From Candidatus Saccharimonadota bacterium (lineage in GTDB: Bacteria; Patescibacteriota; Saccharimonadia; Saccharimonadales; Saccharimonadaceae), in contig JAFZQB010000007.1 of assembly GCA_017552385.1 (NCBI GenBank), positions 51,593-115,592 of the forward strand: a stretch of DNA of 64,000 bases, in the 5' to 3' direction. Under the pieces are notes generated by a model that was given only the letters and a program-made list of their open reading frames with translations, did not search any database and was not told the origin of the DNA. This document shows, one piece after another, positions 1-9,418 of this stretch. The number at the start of each line of letters is the position of its first letter. Position 1 is the first letter of the stretch. A program made the translations under genes and the position numbers.

Positions 1-84
1 GGTTTTGAATAGATCAAAACGTCTGCTATGCTTAGATTGACTATAGGCAGAAACCCCAGCAGTCTCAGGATTGTGTTGGCTCAT
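1..84 (-). CDS. ABC transporter permease, N-terminal fragment
   Basis: An ATG at 84 on the minus strand opens a frame that stays open to the window edge. It begins [10 protein letters not shown], continues polar and lysine/arginine-rich, and ends FDLFKT. It overlaps the last 20 bases of the upstream ATPase gene (stop at 65-67). In polyamine-type ABC importer operons the gene after the ATPase is usually a PotB-like permease with a cytoplasmic N-terminal tail. That assignment is inferred from position only, because no membrane segment is visible in 28 codons. Confidence 0.5.
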   Translation of the reverse strand, partial: MSQHNPETAGVSAYSQSKHSRRFDLFKT

Positions 85-844
85 GATACCTCTTTAGACG
101 CGTTTTCTTGAAATTGATTAAATCAATATCGGAGATAAAGCTCTTTACAAAGTCATTCTTGGGGTGAGCATAGATTTCTTCTGGCGTGCCGAGCTGTATG
201 ATGCGACCAGCGTTCATAATAGCAATGCGATCTGACATCGTGAGAGCTTCATCCTGATCATGAGTAACATACACGAAGGTCATGCCGAGTTTGCGCTGAA
301 GTTTCTTAAGTTCAGTCTGCATTTCCCTTTTGAGTTTGAGATCGAGCGAAGCAAGAGATTCGTCTAATAGAAGAATTTTGTGATCCATAACGATACCGCG
401 AGCAATAGCAACGCGCTGTTGCTGCCCGCCAGAAAGCTGGGCTGGATAACGGTCTTCAAAACCCGTAAGGTGGGCCGTTTTGAGTGCAGACTTGACCTTT
501 TTCTCAATTTGCTTCTTTGGAGTTCTGTTCATCTTGAGACCAAAAGCAACGTTGTCCCAAACGGTAAGGTGCGGAAAAAGTGCAAAGTTTTGGAAGATTG
601 TATTGACTTTACGCTTAGCTGCCGGAACATCAGTAACATCAATTCCATCAAGAATGACTCGGCCACTTGTAACAGACTCAAGCCCCGCAATCATACGAAG
701 CGTAATAGTTTTGCCGCAGCCGGAAGGGCCTAGTAAAGTCAAAAACTCTCCCTCATAGATTTCTAGGTCGAGATTCTTGATGATGGTCTTTTCGCCAAAA
801 GATTTGTTTACGTCTTCTAGACGTACCAGCACCCTATTTTCCAT
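65..844 (-). CDS. ABC importer ATPase, PotA/spermidine-putrescine type
   Basis: ATP-hydrolysing subunit of an ABC importer, expected on the inner face of the membrane. Walker A GPSGCGKT is at residues 39-46, the Q-loop near 85, the signature LSGGQ at 137-141, Walker B ILLLDE at 157-162 and the switch His at 195. The overall pattern resembles PotA-class ATPases of polyamine, iron or sugar uptake. At 259 residues it is about 100 shorter than typical PotA because the C-terminal TOBE regulatory domain is absent; a short basic tail follows the nucleotide-binding domain. The next gene overlaps by 20 bases and is probably the permease. A TATAAT box at 851-856 (minus) ends 6 bases before the ATG, so the mRNA is probably leaderless. 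The ATPase class is certain; the substrate is not. Confidence 0.9.
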   Translation of the reverse strand: MENRVLVRLEDVNKSFGEKTIIKNLDLEIYEGEFLTLLGPSGCGKTITLRMIAGLESVTSGRVILDGIDVTDVPAAKRKVNTIFQNFALFPHLTVWDNVAFGLKMNRTPKKQIEKKVKSALKTAHLTGFEDRYPAQLSGGQQQRVAIARGIVMDHKILLLDESLASLDLKLKREMQTELKKLQRKLGMTFVYVTHDQDEALTMSDRIAIMNAGRIIQLGTPEEIYAHPKNDFVKSFISDIDLINFKKTRLKRYHEPTQS

Positions 845-893
845 ATGCTTATTATAGCACGTGAGCGCAATTATTTACAATTAATTAAGCTGT

Positions 894-922
894 TTGATTC
901 TTGCGAGAGGGCATGATATAAT
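894..922 (+). promoter_or_regulatory. Promoter of the 66-residue protein gene
   Basis: -35 TTGATT at 894-899, 17-base spacer, extended -10 TGaTATAAT with the hexamer at 917-922. The ATG follows 8 bases later, so initiation at the usual distance would give a leaderless transcript. Confidence 0.8.
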
Positions 923-930
923 CTCTCGCA

Positions 931-1131
931 ATGAGTAGAAGTTTTGATGTTAACCGTTTAAGCAAAATTGAGCCGGAGCGTTGCTGGGTTGGCGATGCGC
1001 ACAAGATTTGTTATAAAACGCAAGAAGAAGCGGAGGTGGCAGCTAAGGTTGCTGAGCACGACCACGGTGCGCACAATTTAAACGTTTACAAGTGTGAGTT
1101 TGGTGACCATTGGCATCTTAGCTCTAGATAA
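931..1131 (+). CDS. Small Cys/His protein of unknown function
   Basis: A 66-residue protein not assigned to a named family. The C-terminal pattern VYKCEFGDHWHLSS resembles small actinobacterial and phage proteins ending in VYxCxxCxxWHLT-like sequence, which look like a degenerate zinc knuckle; here only one cysteine of the usual pair is kept, with several histidines (HDHGAH, HWH) nearby. The middle (TQEEAEVAAKVAEHDHG) is predicted helical. The gene stands alone with a complete promoter 8 bases upstream and a strong terminator directly downstream, which supports it being real despite its size. Metal or nucleic-acid binding is a guess from the residue pattern. Confidence 0.75.
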   Translation: MSRSFDVNRLSKIEPERCWVGDAHKICYKTQEEAEVAAKVAEHDHGAHNLNVYKCEFGDHWHLSSR

Positions 1132-1142
1132 AGTCGATACCT

Positions 1143-1172
1143 AAAAACTCCCCATTTAAGTGGGGAGTTTTT
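1143..1172. terminator. Bidirectional rho-independent terminator
   Basis: Stem AAAAACTCCCC / GGGGAGTTTTT with a short loop. It has T-runs on both strands, serving the 66-residue gene on plus and the pilin gene on minus. Confidence 0.85.
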
Positions 1173-1199
1173 GCGCAGTTTGATAACCTAGAAAGAATT

Positions 1200-1742
1200 C
1201 TAGCTAGATGCGGAGCAGTAAGTACCGTTACCGGTTTCGAGCTGGCCATAAATAGCGAAGGCGCGGCTAGAAGCCTTGTAAACGACGTGACCACTATCGC
1301 ATCCTGCATTCTTGACGACATAGACGCGAGTAGCGATGTCGGAGTTTGCAGTCTTCATGACTTCGTTGTTATCGTTTTTGAACTGAATGTCGGCACCGGT
1401 AGTGTCTTTACAGTTAGTGGTTGAGTTGCCTTTAGTGGAGGATCCACAAGTCACTAACATCAACTCATACACGAAGCCGTTTGGATCTTGGCCGCTATCG
1501 TTGATGTAGGTCGACGCATCAGTGCTGGTAAGAGCAGTTGGCAGCTTACCGTTGTTGCTGGTCATGTAGTTAGTCATGGCCGTTGATAGGAGCGAGTAAT
1601 CGTTCCTACGCTGAGTGTCGCGTTGGCTTCTCTGCATGGCTGGAAGAGCAATGAAGACCATGAGGAAGATGAGACCCGCAATGGCGAGAACCAAGACGAC
1701 CTCGATGATGGTGAAGCCCTTCTTAGATTTGATATTTGGCAT
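1200..1742 (-). CDS. Type IV pilin-like protein
   Basis: Prepilin-type protein of 180 residues. The N-terminus MPNIKSKKGFTIIEVV has the class III/IV prepilin cleavage motif KKG|FTIIE with Glu at +5, followed by a hydrophobic helix of about 20 residues (VVLVLAIAGLIFLMVFIAL) that anchors pseudopilins and packs the fibre core. The rest is a globular domain with four cysteines that could form disulphides. The start at 1742 is chosen over an upstream in-frame start because AAAGGA sits 8 bases before it and the extra residues would precede the leader peptide. The C-terminal domain (RRNDY...NYMTSNNGKLP...RAFAIYGQLE) is paralogous to the C-terminus of the protein at 9419-10864. No other pilus assembly genes are adjacent. 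Confidence 0.88.
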   Translation of the reverse strand: MPNIKSKKGFTIIEVVLVLAIAGLIFLMVFIALPAMQRSQRDTQRRNDYSLLSTAMTNYMTSNNGKLPTALTSTDASTYINDSGQDPNGFVYELMLVTCGSSTKGNSTTNCKDTTGADIQFKNDNNEVMKTANSDIATRVYVVKNAGCDSGHVVYKASSRAFAIYGQLETGNGTYCSASS

Positions 1743-1820
1743 ATTGGTTTTTATCCTTTCTGGTTTTATGCTTGTTTTTATAATAACAATAAGTATTATA
1801 AAATGCAATAGCTAAAACAT

Positions 1821-1851
1821 AAAAAATAACCCCTTACGGGGTTATTTTTTT
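1821..1851 (-). terminator. Terminator of tuf
   Basis: Hairpin AATAACCCC / GGGGTTATT with A- and T-runs on both sides, directly after the tuf stop codon on the minus strand. Confidence 0.85.
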
Positions 1852-1860
1852 GAACAATCC

Positions 1861-3045
1861 TTATTTGATGACCTTGGTGATAACACCAGAACCAACAGTC
1901 TTGCCGCCTTCGCGAATAGCGAAGCGATCTTGCTCGTTCATAGCAACTGGAGCGAGAAGCTTAACGTTGAAGGTAACTTGGTCACCAGGCATGACAATTT
2001 CCTTGTCAGCTGGGAGCTCAACTTCACCAGTAACGTCGGTGGTGCGGAAGTAGAATTGTGGTTTGTAACCCTTAGCAAATGGGGTGTGGCGGCCACCTTC
2101 CTCTTTCTTAAGGATGTAGACCTGAGCCTCAAACTCGGTATGTGGGGTGATAGAACCTGGCTTAGCAATAACTTGGCCACGCTCAATTTGTTCACGCTCG
2201 ATACCACGGAGGAGAAGACCAGCGTTATCGCCAGCTTGACCTTGGTCGAGAGTCTTGTGGAAGGCCTCGATGCCGGTAACGACGGATTTCTGAGTCTCTC
2301 TGAGACCAACGATTTCAACTTCATCGTTCAATTTAACAACACCTTGCTCAATACGACCGGTAGCAACAGTACCACGGCCTTTGATTGAGAAGACGTCTTC
2401 GATTGGCATAAGGAATGGTTTATCGAGGTCATGTTCTGGGATATCGAAGTATTCATCCATAGCGTGGACGAGATCCATGATAGCTTGTTCGTTTTCTGGA
2501 TCACCTTCGAGAGCCTTGGTGGCAGAACCCTTGATGATTGGGGCGTTGTCGCCATCAAAGCCGTACTTGTTCAAAAGTTCACGAACATCCATCTCGACGA
2601 GCTCAACGAGTTCTGGGTCAGCAAGATCCATCTTGTTGAGGAAGACGATGATTTTTGGAACGTTCACTTGGTGAGCAAGAAGAACGTGCTCGCGGGTTTG
2701 TGGAAGTGGACCATCGTTCGCAGCAACTACGAGGATAGCGCCATCAACCTGAGCGGCACCGGTAATCATGTTTTTAATGTAGTCGGCGTGACCAGGCATG
2801 TCGACGTGAGCGTAGTGACGCTTCTCAGACTCATACTCTTGGTGAGAGGTAGCGATGGTAATACCACGAGCTTTCTCTTCAGGAGCGTTGTCAATTTGGT
2901 CATAGGCGACTGGTTTGTTGACGTCAGATGGGAGTTTCTTCGCCAATACAGACGTAATAGCAGCAGTCAAAGTGGTTTTACCGTGGTCGACGTGACCCAT
3001 GGTACCGACGTTGATATGCGGCTTGGAACGGTCAAAATTTGCCAT
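1861..3045 (-). CDS. tuf: Translation elongation factor EF-Tu
   Basis: GTPase that delivers aminoacyl-tRNA to the ribosomal A site. The 394-residue protein is full length. The G1 motif GHVDHGKT is at 17-24, G2 lies in [14 protein letters not shown]3 is DMPGHADY, G4 is NKMDLAD and G5 is GSATKAL; domains II and III end with the conserved [18 protein letters not shown]. One change from most bacteria is isoleucine-alanine-threonine after RGITI, a known variant region. It appears as a single gene with its own promoter about 75 bases upstream, an AAGGAG Shine-Dalgarno and its own terminator. It is not in the usual str operon with rpsG and fusA. Confidence 0.98.
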   Translation of the reverse strand: MANFDRSKPHINVGTMGHVDHGKTTLTAAITSVLAKKLPSDVNKPVAYDQIDNAPEEKARGITIATSHQEYESEKRHYAHVDMPGHADYIKNMITGAAQVDGAILVVAANDGPLPQTREHVLLAHQVNVPKIIVFLNKMDLADPELVELVEMDVRELLNKYGFDGDNAPIIKGSATKALEGDPENEQAIMDLVHAMDEYFDIPEHDLDKPFLMPIEDVFSIKGRGTVATGRIEQGVVKLNDEVEIVGLRETQKSVVTGIEAFHKTLDQGQAGDNAGLLLRGIEREQIERGQVIAKPGSITPHTEFEAQVYILKKEEGGRHTPFAKGYKPQFYFRTTDVTGEVELPADKEIVMPGDQVTFNVKLLAPVAMNEQDRFAIREGGKTVGSGVITKVIK

Positions 3046-3120
3046 TCGTTAATTTCTCCTTTTTATTATAATTCTCTCGGAAGCACTAATAAAAACCAGC
3101 TCCGGAGACTCTACCGTATT

Positions 3121-3149
3121 ATTTTATATTATTTTCACGATAAAGTAAA
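3121..3149 (-). promoter_or_regulatory. Promoter of tuf
   Basis: On the minus strand, TTTACT (3144-3149), 17-base spacer, TAAAAT (3121-3126). This predicts a leader of roughly 70 bases containing a CTCCGGAG palindrome and AAGGAG before the ATG. A second TATAAT lies closer to the gene. Confidence 0.55.
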
Positions 3150-3188
3150 GCGTTAAAATGTTAGAAAATCTGGCTTATAGCAATGTAT

Positions 3189-5846
3189 TTATTCCGAGCG
3201 AAGGGCTTCGACCGGATCATGATGCGAAGCAGAACGAGCCGGGATGAGCCCACCAATCAATGTCAAGACTACACTGAGGGCAATTAGAATAAGTGCAGAA
3301 GTTGGGTTCAGCGCAGCGCGAATATTCACTCCGTCAGTAACATGCGCAAGAACCGTATTGATGATTGGGATAAATCCATAAGAAATACCTATGCCAAAGA
3401 TACCAGCAAGGAGGCCGACAATAAAGGTCTCTGCATTGAAAATACTACTGATGTTATGTTTAGACGCACCGATGGCGCGCAAGATGCCGATTTCTTTCTT
3501 ACGTTCATAAACGGAGATGTAAGTGATAATGCCAATCATAAATGATGAGACAACGAGAGAAATGGACACAAAGGCGATCAGTACATAGCTAACAGCATCA
3601 ACGATAGTGCGGACTGAATCCATGAGCAGGCCGGTCATGTCGCTGTATGTTATTTCTTGGTCCTTTTCGTGCTCGTTGTTATACTTCTCGATAAAGTTCT
3701 TGAAGTTTTCCTTCCCTTCAAAGCTTGAGAAATAGAACCATAGAGACGATGGCTCATTTAAATCTTGGTAACCTAATGATTGGAGATTAGACTTCTGATC
3801 GCGTTCAGTATTTGACGAGATGGCGGAAATAACCCTAGTTAGTTCATCTTCAGTAAAGTTAAGCGAGAAGGCATCATCCATGCTTCCCTGCCCCATCATC
3901 GCTTGCATTAATTTGGTCTGATCGACAGCGATAAGATCAGAAAAACTATAATTAAGTTTATCTTCTTGCTGATCAAACTTAGCGCCAGAAAAAACATCTG
4001 TGTCTTTGTCTGCGAGTTGTTTTTTCACCGCTTCGGAGTCGCCGGCGCGCTCGATGATCTTTTTAATTAGTTCTGGCTTATAGTTGACTCCTTGGTCAAG
4101 GGCTTGAGCAGTGACACCAGGCTTCGCGGTGATGACGCCAACGACTTTGAGCTTGATTGACTTATTGTCATACACGTCTCTAAGATAATTTTCGTCTTTG
4201 GACATATCTTCGTATACGCCGTATTTATCGTTATATTTATATAAATCACTTGGAACAATTACGTGTAAGTCGAGAGTTAAAAGGTCTTCATAGTTCATAA
4301 GGAGCGGGTCAGAGCTCTCTTTGTCTGATGATTCTCCAGCCATCAGTTTAGTAATGAGATCGTCAAGCTCCGAAGTATCTTTGAGGCCAAGGCCGTAGGC
4401 TAAGAAATCGCTCATAGCCCCCTCGATACCGAGATTGATGATCACTTCATCGTATTCTTTGGGCCAACGTCCAGCGAGAATCTTATATTGGCTCTCTAAC
4501 GTCTCCTGGTCGTTAGTAAGTGGAAGATAGAGCGACATGGAGCTCCCTGTGAAGTTTGTAATAAGCTCGCTCCCGGTGCCAAACATACTCATCAAGGTAT
4601 CCATAGGGTTGAGTTTAGCAAGCGTGTTAGTTGCATCGACAGAATATACGAGCGGTTGAATACCGTAGCCGACAGTGAGAGACTTTACGTCGTCTTTTAA
4701 TTCATCCGCGTGCTCATCGTAATAGTTTTTAAAACTCTTTAGGTCGTTCGTAGCAACAGATTTGAGTGTGTAGGATAGGACTGGGTATTCGACGAGTTCT
4801 TTACCTGCCTCGTCGCGAATCGCAGAATTGCTCTTTCCTCCATTGCGCACAGTATCGGCATCCATTGTTTCGTCGTTGGTAGGCGACATGAGATTTGCCA
4901 TAGAGAATGATTCTTCGGTAATCATTAATGGATAAGAGACAAGAACGTCCTGTTCGATTGAATCAACATAGTTTTGGAAGCCAGTAGATACAGCCATAAT
5001 CAAAGCGATGCCAATGATGCCGATACTACCGGCAAAGGAGACCAGGATGGTACGAGCTTTTTTGGTCAGAAGATTATTGAAGGAAAGGCCAAGTGCTGTT
5101 TTAAATGACATGTGAGTCTTTTTGGACTTCTTTTTGTTCTCTTCGGCGCTAGCTCTGACCATTTTGCCGTTATGGACGTGAGAATCAGATGTGATTTGTC
5201 CGTCTTTCAGGCGAATAATACGCGTAGAGTACTCGCGAGCAAGATCTGGATTATGAGTGACCATAACAACAAGACGAGTCTTAGAGATTTTCTTTAAAAT
5301 CTTCATGATTTGTTCGCTGGTCTCAGAATCAAGTGCGCCCGTAGGCTCGTCAGCAAGAAGGATATCTGGGTCGTTCACAAGAGCACGAGCAATGGCAACG
5401 CGTTGCATTTGGCCACCAGACAATTCGGCAGGGTGCTTCATCATGTGATCGCCAAGGCCGACCGCTTTCAGGGCGGCACGAGCGCGAGTTACTCCTTCTT
5501 TTTTGGAAATGCCAGATAGAGTGAGCGCTAAGCGAACGTTGCTTAGGATAGTTTGATGGGAAATCAAATTATAACTTTGGAAGACGAAGCCAATACGATG
5601 ATTCCGATAAGCATCCCAATCAGAGTCTTTAAAATCCTTGGTCGAAATGCCATCAATTATAAGGTCACCCTTGGTGTAAGAATCGAGACCGCCGATGATA
5701 TTTAGCAGAGTGGTCTTGCCAGAGCCAGAAGGGCCGAGGATGCTAGCGAATTCGCTGTCGCGAAAAGTAAGCGAAACGTTATCGAGCGCTCTTTGTTTAA
5801 AATCGCCTGTATGATAAACCTTTGTAATGTTTTTAAGCTCTAACAC
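3189..5846 (-). CDS. ABC exporter, fused ATPase and FtsX/MacB permease
   Basis: Single 885-residue polypeptide joining an LolD/MacB-class ATPase to an FtsX-type permease. Walker A GPSGSGKT is at 38-45, signature LSGGQ at 142-146 and Walker B ILLADE with PTGALD at about 162-173. A lysine-rich linker leads to TM1 (about 265-290). A large extracellular domain of roughly 440 residues follows, then three C-terminal TM helices with the usual [15 protein letters not shown] loop and the terminal DPVEALRSE. This architecture is common in Gram-positive exporters of peptides or lipoproteins; the substrate cannot be read. The start is GTG at 5846, supported by AGGAG just upstream; a TATAAT lies further up. 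Confidence 0.93.
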   Translation of the reverse strand: MLELKNITKVYHTGDFKQRALDNVSLTFRDSEFASILGPSGSGKTTLLNIIGGLDSYTKGDLIIDGISTKDFKDSDWDAYRNHRIGFVFQSYNLISHQTILSNVRLALTLSGISKKEGVTRARAALKAVGLGDHMMKHPAELSGGQMQRVAIARALVNDPDILLADEPTGALDSETSEQIMKILKKISKTRLVVMVTHNPDLAREYSTRIIRLKDGQITSDSHVHNGKMVRASAEENKKKSKKTHMSFKTALGLSFNNLLTKKARTILVSFAGSIGIIGIALIMAVSTGFQNYVDSIEQDVLVSYPLMITEESFSMANLMSPTNDETMDADTVRNGGKSNSAIRDEAGKELVEYPVLSYTLKSVATNDLKSFKNYYDEHADELKDDVKSLTVGYGIQPLVYSVDATNTLAKLNPMDTLMSMFGTGSELITNFTGSSMSLYLPLTNDQETLESQYKILAGRWPKEYDEVIINLGIEGAMSDFLAYGLGLKDTSELDDLITKLMAGESSDKESSDPLLMNYEDLLTLDLHVIVPSDLYKYNDKYGVYEDMSKDENYLRDVYDNKSIKLKVVGVITAKPGVTAQALDQGVNYKPELIKKIIERAGDSEAVKKQLADKDTDVFSGAKFDQQEDKLNYSFSDLIAVDQTKLMQAMMGQGSMDDAFSLNFTEDELTRVISAISSNTERDQKSNLQSLGYQDLNEPSSLWFYFSSFEGKENFKNFIEKYNNEHEKDQEITYSDMTGLLMDSVRTIVDAVSYVLIAFVSISLVVSSFMIGIITYISVYERKKEIGILRAIGASKHNISSIFNAETFIVGLLAGIFGIGISYGFIPIINTVLAHVTDGVNIRAALNPTSALILIALSVVLTLIGGLIPARSASHHDPVEALRSE

Positions 5847-5891
5847 TCTCTCTCCTTAATATGATTATTATATAGCGCTTACGTTTTATAT

Positions 5892-5913
5892 GCAAGAACG
5901 GTAAGCTTCTTGC
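5892..5913. repeat. Inverted repeat between the ABC gene and tRNA-Leu
   Basis: GCAAGAA (5892-5898) and TTCTTGC (5907-5913) form a perfect 7-base inverted repeat with an 8-base loop. It sits between the divergent -10 regions of the exporter gene and the tRNA, where an operator could lie. Confidence 0.35.
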
Positions 5914-5970
5914 AAAAACATGAAAAAGTGTGATATAATAATGTGGCATCTTAAAAACAGAATTAGCTAT

Positions 5971-6060
5971 GCGCCTGTGGTGGAATTGGTAGACACGCTA
6001 CCTTGAGGTGGTAGTGGCCATTTTAGTGCTGTGCTAGTTCGAGTCTAGTCAGGCGCACCA
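5971..6060 (+). tRNA. tRNA-Leu (GAG)
   Basis: Acceptor GCGCCTG pairs with CAGGCGC, followed by discriminator A and an encoded CCA. The anticodon stem CTACC/GGTAG closes the loop TTGAGGT, giving anticodon GAG. A long variable arm, as expected for Leu, and the T-loop TTCGAGT are present. A TATAAT box lies about 35 bases upstream. Confidence 0.96.
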
Positions 6061-6076
6061 ATTCTGTAAGATGTTT

Positions 6077-6096
6077 GCCCTTCGGGGCTTTTTTTA
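6077..6096 (+). terminator. Terminator of tRNA-Leu
   Basis: GCCC-TTCG-GGGC hairpin followed by seven T residues, 16 bases after the tRNA CCA end. It touches the stop codon of the convergent gene. Confidence 0.8.
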
Positions 6097-7821
6097 TGGA
6101 GTGCGGTTTCTGATAACTTTTTCAACGCCCCAGAAGCGAACATCAGCAAAGCGATCTGTGGCAACAACAAGCGAAGCGTCCTCGGAGAATGGTCTGACAT
6201 TTTTATCAAAGTAGTAACTAAGATTAACTTGATATATACCAATGGCTGGAGCATCCTCTAGCCAGCGATTGAGGAAGGCTTCGTATTTCTGTTTTTTTAC
6301 GTTTTCGTCGGTGGTTTCGCGTGCTGAAATAATAAGATCATCGGCAACCGAATTATTGTAGTTTGATAAGTTAAGTCCGTTCTGGCTAGCCTGAGAAGAG
6401 TGGTAATAGACTAAGAGATCTGGGTTCGCTCCAAGTTCAATTTCGTAAATTAACATGTCGTAATTGCGGTTTGCGATGGTGTTAACGAGAAAGTCTTGCC
6501 CTGGTTCTTCGACGGCACGTATTACTTCGAACCCAAGACTTTCAAGTTGTTGTGCGACATCTTCTAAAATAGTTGGGAAGTAGCCAGAAGAAATCGTAAC
6601 TAAGCGAACGGTCTTCTTCTCTTGATTGGAAATAGTAGCTTTTGCCGCCTCAATATCACGACCAGGAAGGGCGGGCCAATTTTCTAATTCTAGTTGAGAT
6701 TTTAGAATCGGATAATCGAGCGGGAGCTCGTCACCAATCAATGTGCGGACTTCTGATATATCGAGACCTGTCTGAACGGCCTTGCGCACATCGCGATTTT
6801 TGAAAATACCTGACTTTGTATTCATGAACAAATACACGCCTGAATTAATAGCAGTCTGTTTTTCATAAACAACGCGTGAAGCAACTTCTTCCGCATCGGT
6901 TGGCAATAGTTCAGCAGTAGCTGAGACAAATCCAGAGTTGATAGCAGCCTTGATGTCTTCGGCCGTTAGATATGCATGTACGACAAAGCTATTAATCTTT
7001 GGTGATCCTTTGTAATAGTTATGGTTTGCCGCAAGGTAAACGATAGATTCTCCACTAGTACCAACGGCCTGTTGGGCATTAAAGCTAAATGGGCCAGATG
7101 AGATTGGGTTAGTAGAGAAACTTGACTCTAACAAAGTCATCGAATCTGCATTTTCTAATGCGTGCTTTGGAAGAATTGGAAAGTCGAGAGCGGAAGCGAA
7201 TTCAGAATATACTGCAGGTAGCTCAAAGACAAGATTGCCTTCCTCGTTGATTTTAATTTCTACATTGTGTAAGTTGGAATAATAAGAAGAAATCTGACCG
7301 AGACCACTGATTAGCTTTGCCGTGAACACCACGTCTTCTGCGGTAATTGGTTCCCCATCGGACCACTTCAGGTCATCTTTGAGTGCAACCGTCCATACTT
7401 TGGCGGAATCATCAGACGTGACAGACTTCGCGAGGGCGTTGCCGATATGGCCAGAAGAATCAGAGGCGGTGAGGCCAACAAACATAAGTTTGGACAGAGT
7501 TTTTTCGCTATTGGTGGTAGCGAAGAGAGGATTTAATGAATTAACTTTGCCTAGCGTCGCTTCGGTATATGTTCCACCGTCGGCGAAACTAGTAACTGAG
7601 TACGAGTCGGTAAACCAAAAGCTTTGTGTAAGCGCAAGCATAAAGAGTGCAAAAACCAGGAGGCCCCACTCTAGAATGAATAGCCTTACGTCACCAATGT
7701 GAGACAGGCGGCGAAAGAAGTTCTTCTTAATATGGGCTTCGCTCGAAATAACGGCGTCTTCGGAGAGACGAGAAAATTTCTTGATTGCTTTTTGCCCACG
7801 CTTTTTTGAGAATAGTTTCAT
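6094..7821 (-). CDS. Membrane-anchored peptide/nickel-type substrate-binding protein (SBP family 5)
   Basis: Extracytoplasmic solute-binding protein of the OppA/DppA family, 575 residues. Family signatures include the N-terminal LNPLFATTNSEKTLSKLMFVGL, LKDDLKWSDGEPITAEDVVFTAKLI, and a C-terminal lobe with NRNYDMLIYEIELGANPDLLVYYHSSQ. Instead of a lipobox signal it has a basic cytoplasmic tail of about 45 residues followed by a transmembrane helix (about 47-67, LFILEWGLLVFALFMLAL), so it should be tethered by an N-terminal helix. It starts one base after the secG stop without a clear Shine-Dalgarno, suggesting translational coupling. No permease or ATPase genes are adjacent. Ligand unknown. 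Confidence 0.88.
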   Translation of the reverse strand: MKLFSKKRGQKAIKKFSRLSEDAVISSEAHIKKNFFRRLSHIGDVRLFILEWGLLVFALFMLALTQSFWFTDSYSVTSFADGGTYTEATLGKVNSLNPLFATTNSEKTLSKLMFVGLTASDSSGHIGNALAKSVTSDDSAKVWTVALKDDLKWSDGEPITAEDVVFTAKLISGLGQISSYYSNLHNVEIKINEEGNLVFELPAVYSEFASALDFPILPKHALENADSMTLLESSFSTNPISSGPFSFNAQQAVGTSGESIVYLAANHNYYKGSPKINSFVVHAYLTAEDIKAAINSGFVSATAELLPTDAEEVASRVVYEKQTAINSGVYLFMNTKSGIFKNRDVRKAVQTGLDISEVRTLIGDELPLDYPILKSQLELENWPALPGRDIEAAKATISNQEKKTVRLVTISSGYFPTILEDVAQQLESLGFEVIRAVEEPGQDFLVNTIANRNYDMLIYEIELGANPDLLVYYHSSQASQNGLNLSNYNNSVADDLIISARETTDENVKKQKYEAFLNRWLEDAPAIGIYQVNLSYYFDKNVRPFSEDASLVVATDRFADVRFWGVEKVIRNRTP

Positions 7822-7822
7822 A

Positions 7823-8050
7823 TTATGCTGGAATTAATAATAGCCCCAGAATCGAAAGTACGAATATAACGGCAAAAACGATTGTAGCATTGAAGAGTGA
7901 CTTATCTAGGCCACGACGAGTGGTGAAGAGCTCACCAGTGCCGCCGAGACCTGCGCCAAGTGAGGCACCGCGCTGCTGTAATAAAACGAGTAGAATAACC
8001 AAGACGGCGGAAACGATAATTGAGATTTGGAAAACAGGAATCAGATTCAT
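7823..8050 (-). CDS. secG: Preprotein translocase subunit SecG
   Basis: Small accessory subunit of the SecYEG channel. The 75-residue protein has two membrane helices (about 7-25 and 53-73) joined by the conserved glycine-rich loop LLVLLQQRGASLGAGLGGTGELFTTRRGLDK, which is diagnostic. TATAAT lies 9 bases before the ATG. The downstream substrate-binding protein gene begins immediately after it, so the two are co-transcribed. Confidence 0.95.
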   Translation of the reverse strand: MNLIPVFQISIIVSAVLVILLVLLQQRGASLGAGLGGTGELFTTRRGLDKSLFNATIVFAVIFVLSILGLLLIPA

Positions 8051-8094
8051 AGTAGTTCTATTATAGGTGATTTTGGTGCTAATGACAAGTATTT

Positions 8095-9378
8095 TTAGCG
8101 GTCGAGCTGTCGTTTACGTTTGAGAAGCGTATGATAAGTAATGGCAAAACGATGGGCCTCCTCATCGATACGGGCGATTAAACGAGAAATATGGGAGTCT
8201 CTGGACAGTTCGACGACACGAAAACCTTTCACGACTGGGACTACGATTTTGACGATGGCGGATTTAGTATGGTTGCCAGACTTGTCGCGGCCAATAACCG
8301 GGATAGTGGCTCCGTTCTTAACATGCTCCAGGAGCGGCAAAATGGCCGAAACTTGTGCTTGCCCACCGTCAAGAATAATAAGATCCGGATATTCCCAAGT
8401 AGAGTGTTTGAGACGACGCGAAATGACTTCCTTCAGGCTAGCAGTGTCATTGTTTTGCTGATTCTTTAGTCTGAACTTACGGTATTCCGAGCGATCAGAA
8501 ACGCCATTTGTAAAAACTACCATCGAGGCGACGACATCCTGACCAGACTGATGAGAGATATCGTAGCCTTCAATGCGACGTGGAGGCGACGGCAAGTGCA
8601 AGAGATGTTGCAAATCATGTAAAGCTTGGTCGGAGGAAATATCGAGAAACTCTTTGTCAGAAAAGACAATTTTTTTCTTGAGGCCCTTCAGGCCAAAAAG
8701 TTCATTTCTAAGCTCTGCCGCGCGTTCATAGTTCCCTTTGTTTGCTTCTTCTTTCATTTCCTTCTCGAGGTCTTTTAAGAGTTTTTGGCGGTCTCCTTCG
8801 AGGTAACGGATGAGCGAGTTAAGGATTTTGTGATAATCCTTAGGTGTCATTTTGCCAATTTCGATGCCAGGGGTAAGCCCGAGATCCGTATCGAGAGTCT
8901 TCTTGCCTGTGTAAGGTTTGTCATAGTAGGGGAAAATCTTACGAAGGATTCTAAGCGCTGAAACTATAGTGTTCTTAGCGTAGAATGGACCAATATAACG
9001 CGCATCGTCGCCTAAGGGATTACGAGTTGTTGAAACATATGGGATCTCGCTCTTGAGGTCTATTCGAATGAACGATACATTCTTGTCATCTCGGAGCAAG
9101 ATGTTCCATTTTGGCATATATCGTTTAATCATCTCGCTTTCGAGAAATAGAGCGTCCATTTCTGTATCAACGACAATCCAATCCGTCATATAGATTTCCT
9201 CTACAAGAGCAGCGGTTTTAGGATCACGATCTTTGGGATTCTGAAAATACTGGCGAACGCGATTTTTTAGAACTGCAGCTTTACCGACATAAATAATCTC
9301 CCCAGCCTTGTTTTTATGAAAATAAACACCTGGAGCGGCGGGGAGAGTTTTAAGCTTTTTTTTGAGTGCATCGTGCAT
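8095..9378 (-). CDS. uvrC: UvrC excinuclease subunit, short form
   Basis: Nucleotide-excision-repair endonuclease making the dual incision with UvrAB. The N-terminal GIY-YIG nuclease domain (GVYFHKNKAGEIIYVGKA, about 15-35) is followed by the UVR domain (about 200-230, LEKEMKEEANKGNYERAAELR) and the RNase H-like 5' incision domain (GYDISHQSG..., LIILDGGQAQ, HRFAITYH). The protein stops shortly after HRFAITYH, so the tandem helix-hairpin-helix DNA-binding domain of the roughly 600-residue enzymes is missing. The start at 9378 (ATG) is preferred to an in-frame TTG at 9417, because the latter would translate an AT-rich stretch that looks like a promoter. Confidence 0.94.
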   Translation of the reverse strand: MHDALKKKLKTLPAAPGVYFHKNKAGEIIYVGKAAVLKNRVRQYFQNPKDRDPKTAALVEEIYMTDWIVVDTEMDALFLESEMIKRYMPKWNILLRDDKNVSFIRIDLKSEIPYVSTTRNPLGDDARYIGPFYAKNTIVSALRILRKIFPYYDKPYTGKKTLDTDLGLTPGIEIGKMTPKDYHKILNSLIRYLEGDRQKLLKDLEKEMKEEANKGNYERAAELRNELFGLKGLKKKIVFSDKEFLDISSDQALHDLQHLLHLPSPPRRIEGYDISHQSGQDVVASMVVFTNGVSDRSEYRKFRLKNQQNNDTASLKEVISRRLKHSTWEYPDLIILDGGQAQVSAILPLLEHVKNGATIPVIGRDKSGNHTKSAIVKIVVPVVKGFRVVELSRDSHISRLIARIDEEAHRFAITYHTLLKRKRQLDR

Positions 9379-9418
9379 ATATAATATATATTCTATAATA
9401 TATATACGATTTTTCAAC

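Noticed and set aside
2431..3156. 241-codon plus-strand frame opposite tuf
   Set aside because: Antisense to the highly conserved EF-Tu gene; codon-bias shadow only.
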